DNA of 64,000 nucleotides, taken from Ophiosphaerella korrae. Its lineage: Eukaryota > Ascomycota > Dothideomycetes > Pleosporales > Phaeosphaeriaceae. The stretch is taken from assembly GCA_028456385.1 (NCBI GenBank), contig JALNQF010000083.1, forward strand, positions 1 to 64,000, in the 5' to 3' direction. The position numbers were made by a program, and so were the translations under genes. Under the pieces are notes generated by a model. The model saw only the letters and a program-made list of their open reading frames with translations. It had not been told where the DNA came from and searched no databases. Below are positions 56,093 to 64,000 of this stretch, in pieces (positions within the stretch are counted from its first letter, which is position 1; the number at the start of each line of letters is the position of its first letter).

Positions 56093-56571
56093 ACATGTTC
56101 CACCAGTCCCCGGGCCACACCTTTCCTCGGGCCACCCCAAAAACCACCAAAAATCGCAAAAACTAAAACTTGGTATCTCAACAACAACTTCATAATAGAT
56201 TCTAAAATTTTGTATATAATTTTGTGCAGCTATTTTAAGAAGTTTATTTAACTTAGCAGACATTTTATTACGTAGTTCTAGAGGTTTAGCAATTTAGCTT
56301 AAAATTGGGGGTCAAAACTCAATATCTATATAGTAGTAAGAATTATTGCTCTAGTACTTCTATAGGAGCTTCTAAAGAGGTATAAGGGGCTAATAGTAAA
56401 TTTTTTAGATTTATTATGAAGTTGTTGAGATATCAAGTTTTGAGATGGAGCAAAAGGTAGAGTCCGAACTCCAATGTTCTGCTTACTTGAACGGTATTTG
56501 TACCACGACAAGTTTTAGTTTTTGCGATTTTTGGTGGTTTTTGGGGTGGCCCGGGGACTGGTGGAACATGT
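56093..56571. mobile_element. MITE-like inverted-repeat element, copy C
   Basis: The 479-base segment begins ACATGTTCCACCAGTCCCCG and ends with the matching CGGGGACTGGTGGAACATGT. Inside each arm is the 31-base block shared with copy B (56135-56165 and inverted at about 56517-56547). The AT-rich middle is largely palindromic (AACTTCATAATAGATTCTAA paired across the element), with an extra non-palindromic insert of about 70 bases near 56440-56510. TA precedes the left end but CA follows the right end. It ends 223 bases upstream of the HET gene start. Confidence 0.8.
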
Positions 56572-56794
56572 CAAGGTGTTTTGTTACCTTAGTCAGCACG
56601 AGTTGTTCACGTGATGGGCCACGACATAAGAAAAAGAAAAAACAAAAGCCTTTCAACCATTCCATCTCCTACCCCTGCCTATGGGAAATATCCTCTAATT
56701 TCAGATACCATTTTGTTTCTCACGTGAGCTCTCTCTATTGTTCACTACAACACGCATAGAATTTCCACTTTTGCAGGACTCGTAATTGGGAAAC

Positions 56795-58741
56795 ATGGAT
56801 ATCCCTTCACCAACCACTCTGAGCGAGTACAGATATTCCCTATTGAATTCAGAGACGTCTATTCGACTTCTTAAGCTGCTTCCCGGAAAAGGTGACACCG
56901 TCGAGTGCGAGATATTCGAAGCCAGCACCGAAGATCAAGTTCCATTCACAGCCTTGTCTTATGTCTGGGGGTCAGAGCTTGGGTTAAAAACTATTTTATG
57001 CTCCGGCAAACACTATCTTAACGTGAGATCGAATCTTTTCCATGCCCTGTGGCATATCAGACATCCAGTTAATCCAAGGACTCTCTGGGTGGATGCCATC
57101 TGCATCAACCAAACCGACCTTTCCGAGCGTAACCACCAAGTCTCTCAGATGACACAGATCTATACTCAGGCTGAACAACTTTTGATATGGCTTGGCAGTC
57201 AGGACAGTGATGTTGCTGTTAAACTCATCGCTTATCTTGCCACATTTTCAGAACGCCAAAAGATGCCTGGGGGTACAATTGTGAAACCTCGCATTCACCT
57301 CGAAGAATGGAAAGCTTTGAGGCTTTACCTTGGTACGAGTTGGTTCCAAAGGATGTGGGTAGTTCAAGAACTCGTCTTGGGGCTGAAACTAGATGGGCCT
57401 TCTGCCACTGAGATTCTTCTTGGACCACATTCGGTTCTCTGGGCGGAGTTAATTCAATGCTGCGAATGGATAAGAGACAATTACTCAACACTGCTTGCTA
57501 ATTCCGAAATCACCATCAACTCGGATGCTATCCGCCGTGGCGTCGATAGAGTCCTCTTTCTTCATCGTATGGCAATGCAACCCGCCACAGACCGGCAAAA
57601 TGAAAGGGACTGGATGCGATGGCTGATGTCAACACTACCTGCAGTACGACCCAGGCGATCGTCTGACCCTCGTGACAAACTCTTCGCATTATACGGGCTC
57701 TGCAATTCTCTGCCAAAACCATTGCCAGATTACACTTTATCTACCTCAGAGGTGTATCGAAGATTTACGGTCGATACCATTAGGATTACACGGTCATTGG
57801 ACGTTCTTCACGAAATCGAAGTTAAGTCAACACCTTTAGGCATATCCCTACCGTCTTGGGTGCCTGATTGGAGCGTGTCACTAGAAAGAATCTCATTCAA
57901 GGATAGGGATGACTTAAAACCAATTTCGTGGGATCCTGATAACGTTCCAGCCAGCAAATTTGAAATCCCACCGAATACCATGGTCCTTCCCTTAATCGGC
58001 ATGATAGTGGATGAGATTGTCTACACCAGCGATGCCATTACACTCAAAGAAATTAGTGAGCTCGATAAAGGAAAAAGTTCGTGGTTGTTTAAATTGTGGA
58101 ATGATCGATATGTAAATCAACAAAGAGGGTACCCAACCCGAGAACCATTCTTTCCATGCTTTGTTCGAACTATGATTACAAATGAGCAATTTGAAGGCCT
58201 GAGCGAGCTTATCAATGATAGCGATGAGCATTTCTGGGAAAATCTAGGCAATACAGCTCGAACTGGGTACGATCTCCGGACTGGAGCACTAAAGTATTCT
58301 GCTCAGGAATGGAAACGAACATATAAAAGACACCTTGACAAGCATATTTGGGACGGGGGACAACATACCATTCAACCCGTCAGAGTTCTTCGGGCCCTTG
58401 TTCAACGCTCGGTAGGAAGCGTATTGTTTGGGATAACTTTTGCTTCGCCTCCTCTCGCAATCAAGGGTTCAACGATGGAGACGTACTTGAGCCTCTTGGT
58501 TAAATGGGCCCAAGGAAGGCTGTTCTTTACCACTAAGAGTGGGTACATGGGCCTTGGAGTGAGAGACACGAAAGCTGGGGATTCCATCGCCATCATAAGC
58601 TCACATGGAAATGTCTCACGTACTCCTTTTATTCTTCGACGATCAAGAGAGAAATTTCAGCTGGTTGGAGAAGCTTATGTTCACGGATTAAAGTATGATG
58701 ATAAAATTGGGATGCCTTGGGTAAAAGTCGAATTAGTTTGA
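56795..58741 (+). CDS. HET-domain (heterokaryon incompatibility) protein
   Basis: A single exon of 648 residues from the ATG at 56795 (MDIPSPTTLSEYRYSLL; preceding TTG/GGA/AAC codons are not used). The HET core is intact: IRLLKLLPGK, FTALSYVWGS, RTLWVDAICINQTDLSERNH and IYTQAEQLLIWLG, the three conserved blocks in order. The C-terminal 450 residues have no recognised domain, as in most HET-only proteins. HET proteins trigger cell death upon non-self recognition after hyphal fusion; which partner it has is unknown. No frameshift is visible. An inverted-repeat element occupies its near upstream region. Confidence 0.93.
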   Translation: MDIPSPTTLSEYRYSLLNSETSIRLLKLLPGKGDTVECEIFEASTEDQVPFTALSYVWGSELGLKTILCSGKHYLNVRSNLFHALWHIRHPVNPRTLWVDAICINQTDLSERNHQVSQMTQIYTQAEQLLIWLGSQDSDVAVKLIAYLATFSERQKMPGGTIVKPRIHLEEWKALRLYLGTSWFQRMWVVQELVLGLKLDGPSATEILLGPHSVLWAELIQCCEWIRDNYSTLLANSEITINSDAIRRGVDRVLFLHRMAMQPATDRQNERDWMRWLMSTLPAVRPRRSSDPRDKLFALYGLCNSLPKPLPDYTLSTSEVYRRFTVDTIRITRSLDVLHEIEVKSTPLGISLPSWVPDWSVSLERISFKDRDDLKPISWDPDNVPASKFEIPPNTMVLPLIGMIVDEIVYTSDAITLKEISELDKGKSSWLFKLWNDRYVNQQRGYPTREPFFPCFVRTMITNEQFEGLSELINDSDEHFWENLGNTARTGYDLRTGALKYSAQEWKRTYKRHLDKHIWDGGQHTIQPVRVLRALVQRSVGSVLFGITFASPPLAIKGSTMETYLSLLVKWAQGRLFFTTKSGYMGLGVRDTKAGDSIAIISSHGNVSRTPFILRRSREKFQLVGEAYVHGLKYDDKIGMPWVKVELV

Positions 58742-60081
58742 TGTCTTGCAAGCCCCTTCGCCCCTATTGGGTAAAAGAATTATATGTTTTTTTCTTCTAT
58801 TCAATCTAACAAAGTATTAGAAGGTAGTGGTTGCGATAGGAAGAGCTAAAAGGTAGTGATGCATAAATGTCGCTAAGAGTAGTTATCCCGTCGGAGATTT
58901 CCTGCTTTTACGCGAAGCTAGAGAGTAGCGTAGTGCGAGTAAGAGTTATGTCGATATATGCTTATTACTTATTCCCTGCTCTAAAATTATAGCTACTATA
59001 AGTATAGTAAGCTATTTTACTAAAATTACTAAACGTAATAATATAACTAAACTATAACTATAGATATAGATACTACCAGTAGATTTTACAGCTGCTACTA
59101 GACAAGAACGCTGACGTCAACGCGCAAGGTAGAGATGATGGGTAGGTACTATAAACGTAGGCAAATGGGCAAAGGAGGCTGCGCGGGTCACACATGGTTG
59201 GGGCGGCTAGTTACTGTAGCAACAATCATGGAGAGCAGTTTTGCGCTCTCCCTCGATGGAGGCTGATGCACTGGTAGGATAAAAGCTGTGGAATTGATGT
59301 GCATTGAGCCTGTGTATCTACAGCCACACTATAAAGAATCCGAAAATCCGGGCGAAAAAGTGTCTCGCCACATCATATGTCCCGCTGCACAGTAGTTGAC
59401 GTTAGTGTTTTTCAGGCTTCATAACAGACCTGGCGGGCTTTACGTTAGGGATCTGGAAATCCCTTGATGAATACCTAGGTAATATCGGGTAGGGGTCCAT
59501 AAACACACCGTTTAGTCGGTTTCAGAAGAGATACGATAAACAGGTAGATGTCTAGAGTTATAGACGCCTGCATACTGCTACTTCCTAGGCCTGATGACCT
59601 AGGCAGGGAATGTTGCACGGCTGAATGCAAGGGGTCGTGAAAGAGTCGTGAAAGTGTTATTAGAATTTGCCGCTTACTGAATTAAATTATTACATATTGT
59701 TTTGAATTCTCGAGCCCAGAGTAAAATATAGATCTAGCCGGTGTTTCTTTACCTATGACCGCATACATACGGGTATATTCGGTAAAAGTCTATCAATACC
59801 AAGCTATTAAAACCCTCAAAGAATGACACTTCTTTTACATATATAAGGAGCAGTGTTCTATTCAGGTACAGAACTAGGAAAATCTAAGAATATACTGTTA
59901 CAGAACACGCAGCCAGATATAAATTATACGGGGTCGAATATAGCGCTCTTTAGCCCCTGGTCGCCTTAACTGCTGTTGTTTAGTTCAGCACACAGTGACT
60001 GTCAAACCAATTTTATAAATTCCCTAGCATATAGAATCATTCTTAGACAATAGCCCTTGTCGCCTACCTAAATTTCCCAGT
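58742..60081. other. AT-rich spacer with one ankyrin-repeat remnant
   Basis: 1.3 kb downstream of the HET gene. At about 59096-59160 the forward frame reads LLDKNADVNAQGRDDG, the hallmark end of an ankyrin repeat, surrounded by stops: a remnant of a lost ankyrin gene. Nothing else is recognised. Confidence 0.5.
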
Positions 60082-60880
60082 ATGGTAGCCAAATTTGAAG
60101 TCAGCCAATCTACTCGCGTCCCTAGTCATATTCTGGAGCCATCTAGGCAATCTCACTTCCGATTCTTAGAACACCCAGCTGAGTTGAGAACAATGATCTA
60201 CAAACTTGTAATTGGCGGGGACGTAATCAAAATGCAATCTTTTTCCTGCTTTCGGCTCAAACAGGATAGAGTACAAAAGCATAGGCTGAGCCTTCTTTCT
60301 GTCTGTCGCCAAATTTATGCCGAAGCCCGTCTCATATTTTATCAATCAAACACCTTCACCTCCGGCATGGTACCGTTCGTGGTTTTTCGCGCCATTGATT
60401 ATAATTTCATAGACAATACGGATAACATCACCAATGTGGTAATCGAACCCCTTCTTGTACATAACAGTACTCGGCGCTCATTTACACATCGAGATCAAGG
60501 ATGGCACCAAGTAATCGGGTCATTTGGGGGGCTACAAAGGTTACATGGTCAAACTGAACTTGGTCGGTATGGATTCAGCAGCGATAAATCCTAGGCGCTA
60601 TGATACCGATGATATTGAACGAAACAAATTTTTCGAGGACGTCGGTAATTTTATCACTGCCTTCAAATCTAATTTCAAGCGTAGGTGTCCCGGGCTCAAT
60701 CCAACCTTCCAAGTATACAGCCAACGTGAAATTCTCCTTTGCCACGATTTACAGAGCACCCGACAGTCGAGAAAGCAGGAAGAAGATATATGGAAATGTA
60801 TCGATGGGGATCTTAGCCAGCTACCCATGCGAGGTGTTGGAAGTCGATATCGGTCAGAATTCTCGAGGCGTCGTGCATAA
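60082..60880 (+). pseudogene. 2EXR/DUF7730-like fungal protein with one frameshift
   Basis: The first frame from the ATG at 60082 shows the family opening HFRFLEHPAELRTMIYKLVI, then LSLLSVCRQIYAEARLIFYQ and NTFTSG. At a run of 6 G (60526-60531) the frame breaks; with 5 G it would continue as YMVKLNLVGM...RYDTDDIERNKFFEDVG to a stop at 60880. Proteins with this FxFLxLPAELRxxIY opening are abundant in filamentous fungi and have no known function. The only visible lesion is the homopolymer, so a sequencing error is as possible as a real null. Confidence 0.6.
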
Positions 60881-62519
60881 ATGAACGGGAGTCCCTCACA
60901 GGAAAGAACATAGCTGATTTTCTTCTACCATCGAGTAACCTGATCATGTCACGGGTACTTTTCCCCTACCTTAAAACCTCTCTTTGAGCCTCTCCCTTTG
61001 AACCTCCTTTAAGCTTCTCGGGTACCCCCAGGATCACCCTCGGAGCTACTCGGGATCACGTGCGCTCCTTAGATATATAAGCACCTTCGTAAGCATATGA
61101 ATCCCTTAAGGATTCGTCTCACTTCATCAAAATATACCTATTCTTCCATCATATCTGACTCCTGCCAAATACTCCTCACAGATCATGTCCAAATAAGGTA
61201 GAGTTTTTTAATAATTTTTGCGTTATTGTAATAGTGCGTAGTACAATGGAATGAAGATTATAACCATATTAACACTACTTTAAGACCATATATACACATT
61301 GGAGTAATACTGAGGTTTGGCTGAAATTGTAGGCATGTGTGTAAAGGTAGCTTCAAGGTCCTTTTGAGTTCTTTTACATCTATACACGAGGTATAATCTC
61401 TATCCCTATATTATTTATAGGGAGAGCATAGGTTAAAAAAGTTATTCATGCTATTCTGTGCCCAGTATGTATATGTCACGTGGATAGCACGTGCGTTGGT
61501 TTGTAGTCGGGCCTCTTACACAGGGTGTACTGTGTAAGCACATCGGGTTGGATCCCTGAAGCATGAAGTGTAATTGGACTTCTACTATAGTTCCCTTAAG
61601 AAGTTTTTGTAGTGGGTGGTCCATCTGACATGGGTTGACGAGCACATCCCGCATATGCCGCAGATCCTGAAACTGGCTGTATTTTCGCGATAGGAGTAAT
61701 TTATAGGCGCTATGAAGGCATATTTTCAATGCTTTAATCAATCTAATTTATTTGGAATGCCTAGATTCTATAGAGGTAGCGTTAAAGGCCTCTCTAAGCA
61801 GACTGCAAATGGCGGGTTTACTAAGTTCTACCTACCTTACCTAGTCGTAAATGCGGAGATTGCGGATCTACTGTAGATCTACTTCAAAATCTCCCTAGGA
61901 GGGCTATAGTACCAATCGTAGCATTAGATTGCGATAAGCTTAGAAATTCTGTTCGCTGAAAACTGAGGTTACGCTACAGGGATCAAGCCCGACGTGCCTC
62001 CACCTTGTAGCTCCAGACTACGTAGATAGCTCTTAGCTAACTTATCTATCACGACTCTACTATCTATATTCCTCAAACCAAAGACCCTAGTGTGCTATCC
62101 GCAATTCGGAGAGTTTTCGTCCACGGCATCCGGCACCCTGGAACGACATTTCTTGGCGGTGGATGCTTACGACGACTCGAACAATTATTCATCAATCTAC
62201 CCCATGCTCTAGCGTAGTTTGCGCTCGCTTAAAATAGCTAGTTAGCAGTATCGCTTTGACACGGGGCAACATTTCTATTTGCTAGTGTAAGCAGGGGCAT
62301 TTGTGATGCAGTATTTGTATGAGCAAGGGTAAACTCCACCGGAGCATAGAATACGATAAATACGAAAAACTTTGCTGTAAACTGCTTATATATATCAACG
62401 TGTCTGACGCTTCAAAAGTTGCACAAGAAGCAGATTTCATTGTGGTTAAAGCTTATTCTTCGCAATTTTAGACTATTACTACATTTTATCGTTCAATAGA
62501 AGCCTTCGGTAGGACAAAT
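60881..62519. other. Intergenic region
   Basis: 1.6 kb. Around 60950-61080 there is a pyrimidine-rich tract with CTTCTC/CCTCTC repeats and then TATATAAGCACC, promoter-like but with no gene after it. A leftward frame at 61451-61741 lacks family support. I see no RNA gene. Confidence 0.45.
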
Positions 62520-63688
62520 ATGGCCTCAACTCTCAAAGTCGTGGTGGCTGGTGCAACTGGAGAAACAGGCACTTCAGTTATGAACGCCTTGTTAGAAAGT
62601 TCTGATAAACTGGTAGGTTGTTCGATGATCCAGAACTTCTAAATAAATATTTATTGGCGAACTTATCTGAAATCCTAATAGGAAATTACAATCTTGGTGC
62701 GGCCAGCATCAGTAGGCAAACAGGCGGTGACTGAGTACTCGAAGCGAGGTGCCATTGTGAAGGCAATCGCCTTTGATGAGATAACAGACGCCCTCATCGA
62801 AGCGTTAATCGGCAAGGACACTGTAATAAGCTGCATGACGTTGGGTCAATCCAAGGAAGAGGCGGTACTTATTGAGGCTTGCAGCAAGGCCAAGGTGGGC
62901 CGCTACGTGCCTAACTTTTGGGGTCCAGTCTGCCCACCTCGCGGTGTTATGATTATGAGGGAAAAGGTAAGTGTTCCTTGTGTTTAATCAGATTCCCGAG
63001 ACTTGTTTGCAAAGAGCTGAAAACGTTATTAGAAAGAAGATATCTTGGATCGGATAAAACGCCTCTACCTGCCGTACACAGCCATTGACATCGCTTGGTG
63101 GTATCAAATAGCGTTACCACAGCTGCCCTCTGGACGGGTCCGTACAAACAAGGAGTACTGTCTTAATGAAGTTATAGGGGACGGAGAAACTCCTATAGCA
63201 TTTCTCGATCACCGAGACATTGGGAGATACGTTGCGAGGATCATTGCCGACCCAAGGACGCTAAACAAAATGGTTTTCTGTTGCAACGACGTCTTAACCT
63301 CGAACCAGATTTGGCATACGCTTGAGAAATTATCTGGTGAGAGCATAGCCCGAGAAGTTGTAAGTGCAGCATTTCTCCTATATCCAAATCATTATGCACC
63401 CTCTCTAATTGACTACTGGAATAGTTGAGCAAAGAAGACCTCGAAAACATCATCTCAAGATCTAAGGAAAGCCTTGCAAAGTCTTCCAATGGTCAAGCCT
63501 TCGCGGAGCTCGCCTTTTCTCAATACAAATATATGATGGGCATTCGAGGAGACAGCACTCCAGAGCATGCAAAATATCTAGGCTATCTAAATGCCAAGGA
63601 GCTTTATCCCGAATTCAAGCCAGTCTCGTTTACGACATTCGTCGAGGAAATGTTAGAAGGGAAGTTGCGAGTTGTTTACGAGGAGTGA
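62520..63688 (+). CDS. NmrA-like NAD(P)-binding protein (isoflavone-reductase-like)
   Basis: Four exons (62520-62612, 62682-62966, 63033-63359, 63425-63688) encode 322 residues with consistent phases. The N terminus holds VVVAGATGETGTSVMNALL, the NAD(P)-binding GxxGxxG of atypical short-chain dehydrogenases. Later comes GRYVPNFWGPVC, an NmrA/isoflavone-reductase-like block, then ALPQLPSGRV, IGDGETPIAFLDHRDIGRYV and a C-terminal helical part. NmrA proteins either sense NADP/NAD ratio or reduce small molecules; the catalytic Lys of true reductases is not clear here, so a regulatory role is equally possible. It looks intact. Confidence 0.88.
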
Positions 63689-64000
63689 CCCTTAGGTAGG
63701 CACTTCATGGATGCATCAATGCTGTCTCCGCTCTCTTGCCCGCTGCTATGCGGGACTTCAACGTCAGTAAAAGAACCCTTCACACTTGAAGCGTATTGAT
63801 ATAGTTACAAATTTGATGTGTCCATGTTCATGACGAATACGCAGCGACTGTCCCAGCATCTGCATGTGAAGTATTCTGTCCCCCCATACTCACCAGCATA
63901 TTTTCCTCAGCTCAGATCATCCCACTTTACATTGAGCCGCTCTTCCTTGGTACCTCATATCTCACCGCGGTAGCGGACTGTACATCGTCATCCATAATAA
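63689..64000. other. Right-end spacer
   Basis: The last 312 bases follow the NmrA gene. No gene, repeat or element is recognised before the window ends. Confidence 0.5.

Noticed and set aside
17743..56759. Leftward frame at 17743-17943 and rightward frame at 56445-56759 share the peptide FCDFWWFLGW, which looked like a conserved protein family.
   Set aside because: Both copies are simply translations of the 31-base arm shared by inverted-repeat elements B and C. It is repeat DNA, not a protein.
61451..61741. Leftward 96-codon frame with short inverted repeats nearby
   Set aside because: No family similarity or initiating context. The local inverted repeats (GGGTGTACTGTG) are too short to define an element.

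Overview
The window reads as nuclear DNA of a filamentous ascomycete (Pezizomycotina). The evidence is introns of about 47-75 bases, several Zn2Cys6 or related fungal transcription factors, a HET-domain gene, a Clr5-ankyrin gene, a DUF7707 cell-surface protein, PigL_N and NmrA families, and AT-rich repeat relics whose stop codons look like repeat-induced point mutation (RIP). A Dothideomycete is my best guess, but the sequence alone does not prove it. The first 75 bases are pure G and abut the intron of a truncated gene, so the left edge is probably a contig or gap boundary.

Layout. 0-17.7 kb is gene-rich: a cyclophilin H-type isomerase, a membrane RING-H2 protein, a tiny membrane protein, a Clr5-ankyrin protein, a PMC1-type calcium ATPase, a mid2-like surface protein and a Zn2Cys6 regulator. 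17.8-26.5 kb is a decayed segment: an inverted-repeat element, a broken PigL_N gene, a frameshifted MFS transporter, pogo-like and Tc1-like transposase relics, an LTR-like repeat and a dead gene tail. 26.5-34.5 kb holds two large regulators (Zn2Cys6, and SAM-domain type), relics of a PDDEXK-type gene and a LaeA-like methyltransferase, and a phosphatidylserine-decarboxylase-type gene, possibly the remains of an accessory metabolic locus. 36-50 kb returns to conserved genes: ZIP zinc transporter, a further fungal regulator, ChaC-like gamma-glutamylcyclotransferase, COQ6, an orphan basic protein, a DUF7707 GPI protein and a PX (Ypt35-like) protein. 51-64 kb is mixed: a C2H2-like gene with a homopolymer frameshift, nested repeat relics, a HET gene, a broken 2EXR/DUF7730-like gene and an intact NmrA-like gene.

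How it fits together. The conserved genes are housekeeping functions with no operon logic: Ca2+ and Zn2+ transport, ubiquinone synthesis, glutathione turnover, protein folding and endosomal PX function. The accessory layer consists of self/non-self style genes (HET, Clr5-ankyrin, PigL_N relic), regulators and metabolic fragments. Three related inverted-repeat elements each lie 180-435 bases upstream of the start of a gene (Clr5-ankyrin, Zn2Cys6 regulator, HET). This is the most interesting non-genic pattern here. I saw no wholly new enzymatic system. The best candidates for follow-up are the promoter-associated elements, three inferred GC-AG introns, a duplicated 3' splice site, the decarboxylase/methyltransferase/regulator relic locus and an unidentified one-stop reading frame at 55.2 kb.
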